From assembly GCF_030848495.1 (NCBI RefSeq), contig NZ_JAVDDT010000001.1, positions 517,902 to 581,901 of the forward strand: 64,000 nucleotides of DNA, in the 5' to 3' direction. Positions 47,773 through 55,455 of this stretch are shown in pieces. A program made the position numbers and the translations under genes. The DNA comes from Natronospira bacteriovora (GTDB lineage Bacteria; Pseudomonadota; Gammaproteobacteria; Natronospirales; Natronospiraceae). Every line of letters starts with the position of its first letter. Position 1 is the first letter of the stretch. The notes beneath the pieces were generated by a model. That model saw nothing but the letters and a program-made list of their open reading frames with translations. It ran no database searches and had not been told where the DNA came from.

Positions 47773-48593
47773 GCGCCGCCATCCTCGACTGGGCCGGCGT
47801 CCGTTTCGACATGAATCCGGCCCGTGCGGTGAGTCTGGCCATTACCCTCGACTTCGATGGCCCCCAACCCGGCTTCTTCGGCGCGCCCTCGGCGCGGCGC
47901 AAGGCAATGCAATCGGGCGGTTTCACCGGCGACACCCGGCAAGGCGGAAGCTGTAACTGTGAAGTGCTGGAGATCACACCCCACTGCAATGGCACCCATA
48001 CCGAGTGCGTGGGCCATATCACTGAAGCACGGGCCACGGTTTCACAGCAGATCGGCACTGTACTCTGCCCGGCCCTGTTGCTGAGTATCCAGCCTGCCCG
48101 TCTCGACAGCACGGAGGACAGCGGCCCCGGAAAGGCTGATGGCAGTGATCCGGTCATCTCGAAAAAGGCCCTGGAAGCGGCCTGGCAGCTGCAGGCGCCC
48201 GCCACGCCCCCGCAGGCCCTGATCCTCAGGACACTCCCCAATTCGCCGGACAAGGCCCGGCGAGACTGGATGGAAGGCCCCACACCACCCTGGATCACCC
48301 GTGAGGCGGCGCAATGGATTGTCGACCAGGGCATCGACCACCTGCTGGTGGACATGCCCTCGGTGGACCGGGGCGATGATGACGGCGAGCTGGTCACCCA
48401 CCGCATCTTCTGGGGCCTGCCGGCCGGCTCCCGGAAGCTGATCGAGGCAGAACGCCCGCAAGCCAGTGTCACGGAGATGATCTTCGCAGCGGACGCCGTG
48501 TTGGACGGGTTTTACCTGCTCAATCTCCAGTACCCCGATTTCTCCACCGACGCCACACCCAGCAAGCCCCTGCTGCATCCGCTGGCCGACTAA
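47769..48593 (+). CDS. Cyclase-family (kynurenine formamidase-like) metal-dependent hydrolase
   Basis: The 274-residue protein belongs to the cyclase/KynB superfamily. It has [22 protein letters not shown], matching the metal-binding H-x-G-T-H-x-D/E pattern with Glu in the last position, and [16 protein letters not shown]. It is longer than typical KynB (about 210). N-formylkynurenine formamidase activity is plausible because it is coupled to nbaD, but a lactonase or other cyclase role is possible. The start is a GTG that overlaps the nbaD stop by four bases. It overlaps the convergent VOC gene by four bases. Confidence 0.72.
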   Translation: MSAAILDWAGVRFDMNPARAVSLAITLDFDGPQPGFFGAPSARRKAMQSGGFTGDTRQGGSCNCEVLEITPHCNGTHTECVGHITEARATVSQQIGTVLCPALLLSIQPARLDSTEDSGPGKADGSDPVISKKALEAAWQLQAPATPPQALILRTLPNSPDKARRDWMEGPTPPWITREAAQWIVDQGIDHLLVDMPSVDRGDDDGELVTHRIFWGLPAGSRKLIEAERPQASVTEMIFAADAVLDGFYLLNLQYPDFSTDATPSKPLLHPLAD

Positions 48594-48949
48594 CCCTCGC
48601 CTGCATCCGAGGCAAGCAGATGAATGATGTTGCTCGGGCTTGAAAGCCAGAAGGCATGGAGCCCTTCCGGCAAGGGTTCGATATCATCCCGACGCGTGAT
48701 TCCCTCCGCCTTCAGGTAATCGGCGGCCGCCTCGATATCATCCGTGAGCACTTCAAGCCAAATCTCGGCCTGGCTAAGCGTTTCCACACGATCGATCCAT
48801 AGCACCTTGTCGCCGAAGCGAAAGCGGGGCGTTTCGCCGGGGAGCAGCTCGAACCGCAGCACATCCCGGTAAAACCGCAAAGTGGCTTCGTATTCATGGG
48901 CCGGCACTTTCATGGCCATGTTTCTACCCGGACAAAACTGCACTGTCAT
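48590..48949 (-). CDS. VOC-family protein
   Basis: The 119-residue protein is a single vicinal-oxygen-chelate (glyoxalase/bleomycin-resistance) domain of two beta-alpha-beta-beta-beta units. EYEATLRFYRDVLRFELL and AIWLEVLTDDIEAAADYLKAEGI (starting AEIWLEV) are characteristic. No metal ligand set is certain, so its activity is unknown. Its ATG overlaps the stop of the upstream hydrolase as ATGA, so the two form a minus-strand pair, and GGAGGG lies upstream. Confidence 0.72.
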   Translation of the reverse strand: MTVQFCPGRNMAMKVPAHEYEATLRFYRDVLRFELLPGETPRFRFGDKVLWIDRVETLSQAEIWLEVLTDDIEAAADYLKAEGITRRDDIEPLPEGLHAFWLSSPSNIIHLLASDAGEG

Positions 48950-49800
48950 CTTGGTCCCTCCGTATGGTCATTGAGCCAGGTCAAGAGGCACTCATCGAAA
49001 GTCTGCGCCTGTTCCAGTTGAGGCGTATGGCCACTGCGTTCCAGGCAATGGCGGGTCAAGGACCAGAAGGGAGCATCATGCTCGTCCCAGAGTGATGGCG
49101 GAACGATGTAATCATGTCGGCCGGTGATGGCCAGCACCGGCACGGTGACCTGCGCGGCAGCGCGAGCAAAATCCTGCGCCACGAAAAAACGCTTGAACTG
49201 CGTCAGAGCCGTGGCATTGATGGGTACGCCCTCCCAGAGCCAGGTGGCGTCATAGCTCGGGTCGTACCAGTAAAGGGGTGCGTCGGCCACATAACGGCTG
49301 ACGAAATCCGCATCGGGCTCAAGGCAGTCGCGGCGAATCGTCAACAGGGATTTTCGCCGGGCATCCGCCTGTTCACGCCAGTAGCGCTCACTGGCCGCCA
49401 GGGTCTCCGCCACATTGCAGGGTGGGGTCCCCACCAGAACCAGCCCCGCGATTGAATCGGGAAAACACCGCGCGTACTCCAGCGCCAGATTGCCGTGATG
49501 GGAGTGACCGAGCAGGACGACGTCCTCCAGGCCAAGCGTTTCACGGATCGCCTCGATGTCATCCAGATAATCATTCAGATGAAGGGCCTGCTTCGCGGCC
49601 GGTCCATTCAGCTCCGCAAAATGCCGCATGTCGGCAAAGTGCATTCGACAGCTGCGTTTCAGCGACTCCGAAAAGGTGGGCGGGTAATAACGAGAGGAGC
49701 CGATGACAAACAGAGGCCTGCCCTTGCCCTCGCTGCAATAACGAAGGCGGCTGCCGTCACGGTCCAGGAAACCCTGGCTGGTATCCGGGTGCATGGTCAC
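48946..49800 (-). CDS. Alpha/beta-hydrolase
   Basis: The 284-residue protein is an alpha/beta-hydrolase of unknown substrate. The nucleophile elbow is LLGHSHHGNLAL, with Ser in G-H-S-H-H rather than the usual G-x-S-x-G. The acid is in ITGRHDYIVP, and the histidine is in RSGHTPQLEQ. An oxyanion-type segment, IGSSRYYPPTF, lies near the N-terminus. The start may be the GTG at 49800 or the ATG two codons further in. It is coupled to the VOC gene. Confidence 0.72.
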   Translation of the reverse strand: MTMHPDTSQGFLDRDGSRLRYCSEGKGRPLFVIGSSRYYPPTFSESLKRSCRMHFADMRHFAELNGPAAKQALHLNDYLDDIEAIRETLGLEDVVLLGHSHHGNLALEYARCFPDSIAGLVLVGTPPCNVAETLAASERYWREQADARRKSLLTIRRDCLEPDADFVSRYVADAPLYWYDPSYDATWLWEGVPINATALTQFKRFFVAQDFARAAAQVTVPVLAITGRHDYIVPPSLWDEHDAPFWSLTRHCLERSGHTPQLEQAQTFDECLLTWLNDHTEGPR

Positions 49801-49862
49801 TATTGAACCACTCCATCTCGCCTTCCACCATCACCGAAGCGGAAACTATACGCTACTCGCCC

Positions 49863-50030
49863 TCATTGATCATGGGCGGGTTTCAGCGCCTGCAAATCCA
49901 GTTTTCTCATCGCCGGAATAACCTGCATGACAGCACCGGCTTGTCGTCGATCAGGAAAGATGGATGCATGAAACCCTGCTCTATCCCAGGCCTGACCATC
50001 GAACCGCAGAGAAGTGGTCATGACTTTCAT
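49863..50030 (-). pseudogene. Small ORF, possible internally deleted PhnB/VOC-like gene
   Basis: This 55-codon ORF has a GGAGGAG ribosome-binding site and starts MKVMTTSLRFDGQAW. It ends MQVIPAMRKLDLQALKPAHDQ, written here in pieces as MQVIPAMRKLDLQAL then KPAHDQ. The ends recall the start and C-terminus of PhnB-like VOC proteins that often accompany DGPF genes, with the middle missing. It could instead be a genuine small protein. It lies 15 bases after the DGPF gene on the same strand. Confidence 0.4.
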
Positions 50031-50045
50031 CACATTCTCCTCCGG

Positions 50046-50459
50046 TCACGAGTTTCCGACATTGATGCGCCGCATGCGGTCGATGGCTTCGGTCTGCTCA
50101 AAATCTTCCAGTTCAAACATCAGTCGCACTTCAATCTCGCAGGGAATTCCTTCCCCCTTGGGATTCGGGAAACGGCGCGCCCACTCTACGGCCTCTTCAT
50201 GGGAGCTCACATTGATGATGGTATAGCCGGCAATAAGCTCCTTGGTCTCGGCGAAAGGCCCGTCCATCACTACCCGCTTATCATTCTGGTAGCGTACCCG
50301 AAATCCCCTGGCGGTGGGCTGCAGGCCCGAAGCACCGACCAGCACACCGGCCTGTTCCAGCGCTTCGTGATAATCCGCCATGGCCTGAATTTCGGATTCC
50401 CGGGGCATGGCGCCACTTTCCACTCGTTCATCACCTTTGACAATGATCATATATCGCAT
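50046..50459 (-). CDS. DGPF/YCII-domain protein 1
   Basis: The 137-residue protein has the YCII-related fold and the signature MDGPFAETKELIAGYTI. It starts RYMIIVKGDERVESG. Proteins of this type cluster with ECF42 sigma factors; their chemistry is not established. I chose the ATG at 50459 because AGGAG lies just upstream. It follows the SnoaL-like gene by 37 bases, so both probably use the promoter at 50.95 kb. Confidence 0.85.
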   Translation of the reverse strand: MRYMIIVKGDERVESGAMPRESEIQAMADYHEALEQAGVLVGASGLQPTARGFRVRYQNDKRVVMDGPFAETKELIAGYTIINVSSHEEAVEWARRFPNPKGEGIPCEIEVRLMFELEDFEQTEAIDRMRRINVGNS

Positions 50460-50496
50460 GGCAAAACTCCTTGCGGCCATCAAGCCATCCCGGTCC

Positions 50497-50868
50497 TCAA
50501 TCGGATTTCACTTCCATCACATAGGCAGTCAGAGCCTTGACCCGGGGTGATGAACCAGGAGCCAGTTCGTAAACGTCGCAGAAAGCGTAGGTGGTGAGCT
50601 TCTGCGCTTCCGGCGAACGGCATTCGATCAGGCCGTTGACGGCGGCCCGCTCACCACTGAGGATCACCTGCTCAATCGTGAGCTTGAATCCCTGGCCACT
50701 GCCACTCATTTCCCTCAGCATTCGGCCAAAGTCTTCCTTGCCCTGCACACCCTTCTCACTGGCCATGCGAAAGCGAATGTCATCGGTGACGCCATCCAGG
50801 ACGGTCTGCACGTCTTCGCGCAGCCAGGCTTCATTGAATTCACGCAGGAATTGCTCGGTCTTGTTCAT
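50497..50868 (-). CDS. SnoaL/NTF2-like protein
   Basis: The 123-residue protein looks like a nuclear-transport-factor-2 fold protein of the SnoaL-like group. FLREFNEAWLREDVQTVLDGVTDDIRF is the typical N-terminal helix pair, followed by GKEDFGRMLREM. Strands near VNGLIECRSPEAQKLTTYAFCDVYEL complete the cone. Ligand or activity is unknown. The ATG at 50868 has GGAG eight bases upstream. It has a predicted ECF42 promoter. Confidence 0.75.
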   Translation of the reverse strand: MNKTEQFLREFNEAWLREDVQTVLDGVTDDIRFRMASEKGVQGKEDFGRMLREMSGSGQGFKLTIEQVILSGERAAVNGLIECRSPEAQKLTTYAFCDVYELAPGSSPRVKALTAYVMEVKSD

Positions 50869-50927
50869 GATCACTTCTCCGTTCTCGCCCATTAATTGAT
50901 TGCTAACGCCGTTGCCTTCGGAGAGTA

Positions 50928-50954
50928 GTCGTCGTACCTGGCTGCAAATCGACA
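50928..50954 (-). promoter_or_regulatory. Predicted ECF42-type promoter for the SnoaL-DGPF unit
   Basis: On the minus strand TGTCGA (50954-50949), a 17-base spacer and CGAC (50931-50928) match the published ECF42 motif of TGTCGA in the -35 region and CGA/TC in the -10. It begins 12 bases after the sigma-factor stop codon and lies about 60 bases before the SnoaL ATG. Confidence 0.65.
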
Positions 50955-50965
50955 GGGAAAGTGCG

Positions 50966-52240
50966 TCATTTCTCCAATCGGGCGTCGGCTTGTACAAGAC
51001 GTTGCAGGCGCTCGCTCAGAAAACGCCGCTCCGGCCCCTGCTGGGTGAGCCCCAGGGCCGCCTGGAAGGCCTGGCGGGCATCATCCAGGCGCCCCAGGCG
51101 TTCGCACAGGTCGGCGCGGGCCGCGTGGGCCAGATGGTAGGCACGCAAATCACCGCGCGAGAGGATGGCGTCGATTTCCGCCAGGCCCGCTTCGGGGCCA
51201 TCCCGCATGGCCAGGGCCACCGCCCGGTTGAGACGGATCACGGGTGAAGGCTGCATACGCAGGAGAATGTCATACAGCCCCACGATCTCGCCCCAGTCCG
51301 TCGCTTCCGGCGAGTCGGCATCGGCGTGTACGCCAGCGATGGCCGCCTGAATACAGTAGGGACCGAAGCGACGGCTGCGCAGGGCATTGGTGACGAGTGC
51401 CTGGCCTTCACCAATCAGAGCGCGGTTCCAGAGGCGACGATCCTGATCCTCCAGGCGGATGATGTCGCCCTTGTCATCACTGCGGGCCCCGCGACGGGAT
51501 TCCTGCAGCAACATCAGGGCCAACAGCCCTTTCACTTCCGCCTCCGGCATCAATGTGTGCAATAGCCGGCCCAGCCGAATGGCTTCCACCGAGAGCTCGG
51601 CTTTGGTGAGTTCGTCGCCGGCTGAGGCGGAATAGCCCTCGTTGAACAGCAGATAGACCACCTGCAGCACCGCATCCAGGCGTTCCGGCAACTGCTGGCG
51701 ATTCGGTACCTCGTAGGGAATGGCCGCGTCCCGGATTTTGCGTTTGGCGCGCACGATGCGCTGGGCGATCGTGGCGGGGCGGGCCAGAAAGGCGCTGGCG
51801 ACCGCCTCGGTACTGAGACCGCAGACCTCGCGCAGGGTCAGCGCCAGTCGGGCCTCCAGGGCCAGTGCCGGGTGACAGCAGGTGAAGATCAATCGCAGTC
51901 GGTCGTCCTCCACGGCCGCTTCGCCCAGTGCCTCGAGCGGATCCGGGGCCGCCTGCTGAACAGGCAGTTCCTGACGAATCAGTGCCTCATGGCGGGTACG
52001 ACGGCGCAGACGGTCAATGGCCTTGAACCGGCCCGTGGACACCAGCCAGGCGCGGGGATTGTCCGGCAGACCATCCCGCGGCCACTGATCCAGGGCAGCG
52101 GCGAAGGCATCCTGCATGGCCTCCTCGGCCCACTCAAAATCCCCCAACAAGCGAATCAGCGTTGCAAGCACACGGCGAGACTCGTCGCGGTAGATTTCCT
52201 CCACCGCGGCGCGCAGGTTCTTGTCTGGCCGCACGTTCAC
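50966..52240 (-). CDS. ECF42-type RNA polymerase sigma factor with C-terminal TPR domain
   Basis: The 424-residue protein has a sigma-70 region 2 ([21 protein letters not shown] and [18 protein letters not shown]), a region 4 ([29 protein letters not shown]), and a long helical TPR-like C-terminal extension from about residue 200. This extension and the DGPF genes on both sides are the marks of the ECF42 group. It lies 42 bases after the second DGPF gene on the same strand and has no anti-sigma factor, as expected for the group. Confidence 0.9.
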   Translation of the reverse strand: MNVRPDKNLRAAVEEIYRDESRRVLATLIRLLGDFEWAEEAMQDAFAAALDQWPRDGLPDNPRAWLVSTGRFKAIDRLRRRTRHEALIRQELPVQQAAPDPLEALGEAAVEDDRLRLIFTCCHPALALEARLALTLREVCGLSTEAVASAFLARPATIAQRIVRAKRKIRDAAIPYEVPNRQQLPERLDAVLQVVYLLFNEGYSASAGDELTKAELSVEAIRLGRLLHTLMPEAEVKGLLALMLLQESRRGARSDDKGDIIRLEDQDRRLWNRALIGEGQALVTNALRSRRFGPYCIQAAIAGVHADADSPEATDWGEIVGLYDILLRMQPSPVIRLNRAVALAMRDGPEAGLAEIDAILSRGDLRAYHLAHAARADLCERLGRLDDARQAFQAALGLTQQGPERRFLSERLQRLVQADARLEK

Positions 52241-52282
52241 GGCAGACCTGGAAGACGGGTGCCCATGGCAGAGGCACTCATT

Positions 52283-52627
52283 TCAGATATCCAGCTGGCG
52301 CACTGGCCGCACTTCGACGCTGCCCACGCGAGCAGGCGGAATCTTCGCGGCGATGCCGATGGCCTCGTTCAGATCACGGGCTTCGACCAGGTAGAAGCCG
52401 GCCAGCTGCTCCTTGGTCTCGGCAAAGGGGCCGTCGGTGATCGAGACATCACCGCCTCGCACACGCACCGTGGTGGCCGTACTCACCGGCTCCAGGGCTT
52501 CGGCCGCAAGCATTCGGCCACTTTCAGCTATCTTCTCAGCGTAGGCCCAGCATTCCGTGTCATTCGGACTGTCCGGCATGGAGTGGAGAGCGTCCTCATC
52601 GCTGTACACCAGGCATAGGTATTTCAT
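52283..52627 (-). CDS. DGPF/YCII-domain protein 2
   Basis: The 114-residue protein starts MKYLCLVYSDEDAL and carries ITDGPFAETKEQLAGFYLVEARD. It is the canonical partner of ECF42 sigma factors. It is first in a two-gene unit with the sigma factor and has a predicted ECF42 promoter upstream, so the sigma factor would activate its own expression. Confidence 0.9.
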   Translation of the reverse strand: MKYLCLVYSDEDALHSMPDSPNDTECWAYAEKIAESGRMLAAEALEPVSTATTVRVRGGDVSITDGPFAETKEQLAGFYLVEARDLNEAIGIAAKIPPARVGSVEVRPVRQLDI

Positions 52628-52664
52628 TATTGAGTTTCCCTGTAATCGCTAATTTTCATTGAAT

Positions 52665-52692
52665 GATCGAATCCGGGCGCGAGATTTCGACA
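52665..52692 (-). promoter_or_regulatory. Predicted ECF42-type promoter for the DGPF-sigma unit
   Basis: On the minus strand TGTCGA (52692-52687), a 17-base spacer and CGATC (52669-52665) lie about 40 bases before the DGPF ATG. The spacing is identical to the promoter at 50.95 kb. Confidence 0.65.
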
Positions 52693-52774
52693 GACAGGTA
52701 CTGGAAAAGCTTAGCAGGGGCCGGGAGAATAACGACGGCGATGGTTAGTTGACTGCCAGCGGAGGGTTTCTGGC

Positions 52775-53524
52775 ATGTGCGGTGGGTTCTATCTTCAGCA
52801 GTCGCCCCGCTTGCGGGAATACTTCGGCATTCAGAGCCGGGAGGATCTGGCGGAGTTCACGGCCGGGCGAGCAGAAACGGATCCCTGGTGGTACTTCGAG
52901 GCGGCCGCCGAGGGCGAGCGGCGAGTATTCCGGCCGACGGATACGGTGCCCTTCCTGGCGCGTGCCCGGGATGGGCGCTGGGTACTGAAGAGCGGCACCT
53001 GGTGGCTGGCCATGGATGAGGATGAAGATGGCTGGCGGCCCAATCAGCGTCTGGTCAGTTTCAACAGCCGCATCGACAAGGTCACGGGCAGTGGCCCGAG
53101 CATCCATCAGCGCCCGCCTCGCTCCTTTCGGGTGGTGATTCCGGCGACGGCCTTCGTGGAATGGCATGAGAAGGTGCCGCATCTTTTCCGTCACCCCGAG
53201 GGCCAGCCCCTGGCTCTCGGGGGCATGGCCAAGGCCTACCCTCTCGAAGACCCATCCGGTGGTGCCAATGCTGACGGCCATCACTACGCCGTTTCCATTG
53301 TCACCCTGCCCGGCCACCCGGCCACGCGCCACATCCACGAGAAATCCGTGCCACTGATGCTCGACCGGGAAGGCATGGCGGCCTGGCTTGATCGCGGTCG
53401 CCCCCACAGTGACTTCACCCACCTGCTGGCACCGACTCTGCCCCACGCTCTCAGCATCCAGGCGGTTCAGGATCTCAAGACCATGCAGCCGCTGGCGGAG
53501 GCCGAGCAGGTAAAGGCCGGTTAG
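52775..53524 (+). CDS. SRAP-family abasic-site protein (YedK/HMCES-like)
   Basis: SRAP proteins crosslink to abasic sites in single-stranded DNA through the N-terminal Cys. The 249-residue protein starts MCGGFY (Cys2 after Met removal). VSFNSRID has the catalytic Asn and R, RVVIPATAFVEW has the Glu, and TRHIHEKSVPLML has the His, although the common H-x-R-M-P is H-E-K-S-V-P. GGAGGG lies upstream of the ATG. It is monocistronic and convergent with the cytochrome c gene. Confidence 0.88.
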   Translation: MCGGFYLQQSPRLREYFGIQSREDLAEFTAGRAETDPWWYFEAAAEGERRVFRPTDTVPFLARARDGRWVLKSGTWWLAMDEDEDGWRPNQRLVSFNSRIDKVTGSGPSIHQRPPRSFRVVIPATAFVEWHEKVPHLFRHPEGQPLALGGMAKAYPLEDPSGGANADGHHYAVSIVTLPGHPATRHIHEKSVPLMLDREGMAAWLDRGRPHSDFTHLLAPTLPHALSIQAVQDLKTMQPLAEAEQVKAG

Positions 53525-53528
53525 GGGC

Positions 53529-53556
53529 ATCGGCTAGCGGTTAGCGGTTAGCGGGG
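53529..53556. repeat. TAGCGGT triplet repeat between SRAP and cytochrome genes
   Basis: TAGCGGTTAGCGGTTAGCGG gives three direct TAGCGGT units. It includes the stop of the convergent cytochrome gene. It is another short-unit intergenic repeat. Confidence 0.6.
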
Positions 53557-54060
53557 CTGGCTCTCGCCGACCTTGCCAGGCGTCTTCTCATCGGCGCGCC
53601 GCTCGGCGATCTCCTTCGCCGCATAGGGCTCGAAACCGGCGGACAGCTCATTGTCGTTGCCCCAGGCATGAGCGAGGTAGTTCAGAATCCTGGCGATGTC
53701 CTGATCGGCGAGCTGAGGCATGCCGGGCATGTAACCATCGTAGGTGATGCCCTGCACCTGGGTCTCGCCGGTGACACCAAACAGGATCACGTCAATCAGG
53801 TAGGCCCGCCCGCCATCCCGGCCCAGCATCTCCGGCACATGGTCAGCCAGGGGCGGAAAATGCCCCCGGCGACCCTGTCCCTCGCCACCATGACAAGCCA
53901 TGCAGTTGGCCTGGTAAAGCTCGAATCCCACCTCATGGCCAGAGGGCACCGACGCGCCATCACCAGCAGGCGACTCGCGATCACCGGCGAGGAAGAGAAA
54001 ACTGCCCAGGCCTGCCAGTCCGGCGAGCAGGGCAGCCAGTATCAAAAGCCCACGCGACAT
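53548..54060 (-). CDS. Class I c-type cytochrome, membrane anchored
   Basis: The 170-residue protein has an N-terminal hydrophobic helix (LLILAALLAGLAGLGSFLFL), probably an uncleaved anchor. The haem site is ANCMACHGGEG (C53, C56 and H57), and the axial methionine is probably in GYMPGMPQL. It should accept electrons from the coupled b-type cytochrome one base upstream. The final electron acceptor is unknown. Confidence 0.85.
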   Translation of the reverse strand: MSRGLLILAALLAGLAGLGSFLFLAGDRESPAGDGASVPSGHEVGFELYQANCMACHGGEGQGRRGHFPPLADHVPEMLGRDGGRAYLIDVILFGVTGETQVQGITYDGYMPGMPQLADQDIARILNYLAHAWGNDNELSAGFEPYAAKEIAERRADEKTPGKVGESQPR

Positions 54061-54061
54061 G

Positions 54062-54595
54062 TCAGTTCCACATGCGCGGCAGCACGTTGGTCTTTTCCGG
54101 GTCCCGGTGGCGCCAGATGGCCATGGCTACGTGACCGACGATGAGCATGAACAACAGATAGCCAAACCAGCTGTGAAACGTATTGGCCGGCACCATCATC
54201 CATTCGATGCGATCCCCTTCAAAACCGGGGAACAGGGGAATGCCAAAAGGCTCGAAGGCACGACCGGAACCATACTGGCGCAGCAGTGCCGCTGCCGGAA
54301 TGCCCAGCATCAACAGGTACAGCACGATGTGGCCGACCTTTGCCGGCAGGCTCACCGAAGGAGGCCGTTGTCGAATATTCACCAGTGCCCAGATGCCACG
54401 CAGGATCACCAGGGTGAAGATGAGAAAGCCGGTCTCCCGGTGCGTACCCCAGAAGAATCCATACATGGCAGATTCATCGTCCAGCAGCACCCTCGCCAGC
54501 ACGGTGAATAGTTGCCAGAGAATGACCGCCGCCATGCCCCAGTGCAACACGCGACTGACCATCCCGTAACGCTCACGGTTATCCCATATCTGCAT
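54062..54595 (-). CDS. Cytochrome b561-type membrane protein
   Basis: The 177-residue protein has four transmembrane helices. Conserved histidines are in RVLHWGMA, THRETGF, FHSWFGYLLFM and VGHVAMAIWRHRDP, fitting the two-haem cytochrome b561 group. I chose the ATG at 54595 because GGAGG lies just upstream. It forms a redox pair with the cytochrome c. Superoxide or quinol oxidation is known for relatives; the role here is inferred. Confidence 0.85.
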   Translation of the reverse strand: MQIWDNRERYGMVSRVLHWGMAAVILWQLFTVLARVLLDDESAMYGFFWGTHRETGFLIFTLVILRGIWALVNIRQRPPSVSLPAKVGHIVLYLLMLGIPAAALLRQYGSGRAFEPFGIPLFPGFEGDRIEWMMVPANTFHSWFGYLLFMLIVGHVAMAIWRHRDPEKTNVLPRMWN

Positions 54596-54781
54596 TGCTA
54601 CCTCCATGGCTCGCCCGTAAAGTCGATCGTCGGCTCATCGTGCTGGATTGGCGCCCCAGGTGCAACGTAATGATGGGCCGTGCTCACCGATCAGCTCTGA
54701 ACCAGCCGATAAGCCCCGAGCGATGCCCAGCCCAGCCTTGATGCCTGCTTCAGCCAATCCGGCATAACACCCCTTGGCATT

Positions 54782-55384
54782 TCAGGCCCCTTCGCGCAGC
54801 AGAACCCATTCCACGAACAAGAGATTCACCACCCAGCTGGCCCAGGCGGCCATGGCATAGACCTGATCGAATGGCAGGCCGGCCAGGGGCACCCCAAGCC
54901 CGAGATAGATGCGCAGAGTCACCGCCCCAAAGGTCAGCGCGTATGAGCGCATCATCCAGGCCTGATGCACTGGATAATTGCCCTGCAGCACGGCACGCAG
55001 GGCCAGAGCACCGGTGAGCAGCCAGAGAACGGCGAGCAGAAAGAAACCACTGGTGGCCGCCACGCCGCCCGGCGTGAAGAAAGCCAGCCACAGGCCAGTC
55101 AGACCGCTGATCAATATGCACAGCAGATAGACCCGACCGCTGATGCGGTGGAGCCGTGGATACCGATTACGCAGGCGACTGAGAAACTGGAAGGGCCCAA
55201 GGGCCAGAGCGACAGTCCCGGCCAGGGCATGAACAATCAGGGACTGGCGAAGAAAGCCATCGCGCCGGGCAATGAAGTCGATGGTATCCGGGCTCCAGGC
55301 AGCCATGGATGTATACCCGGCCACCCCCAACGCCAACAACGTCATGACGCCCCAGGCGCACCCCAAGAGCATTCGTTGCGACAC
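54782..55384 (-). CDS. DUF2306 family membrane protein
   Basis: The 200-residue protein has about five or six transmembrane helices and matches the DUF2306 pattern, with LIVHALAGTVALALGPFQFL, LHRISGRVYLLCILISGLTG and PVHQAWMMRSYALTFGAVTLRIYL. The His residues lie in the membrane and could bind a metal or haem, but no function is established. It starts with GTG after GGGGAAA. It does not closely join the cytochrome pair. Confidence 0.75.
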   Translation of the reverse strand: MSQRMLLGCAWGVMTLLALGVAGYTSMAAWSPDTIDFIARRDGFLRQSLIVHALAGTVALALGPFQFLSRLRNRYPRLHRISGRVYLLCILISGLTGLWLAFFTPGGVAATSGFFLLAVLWLLTGALALRAVLQGNYPVHQAWMMRSYALTFGAVTLRIYLGLGVPLAGLPFDQVYAMAAWASWVVNLLFVEWVLLREGA

Positions 55385-55455
55385 GTTATTTCCCCCATTC
55401 CGGCCGGGGCCCCACCCCGGTTCCGGGCAGTATAGCCTGCCGCTCCAGAATCCGC

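Noticed and set aside
49803..50540. Plus-strand ORF of 245 codons
   Set aside because: It is antisense to the DGPF gene and its leader and has no motifs.
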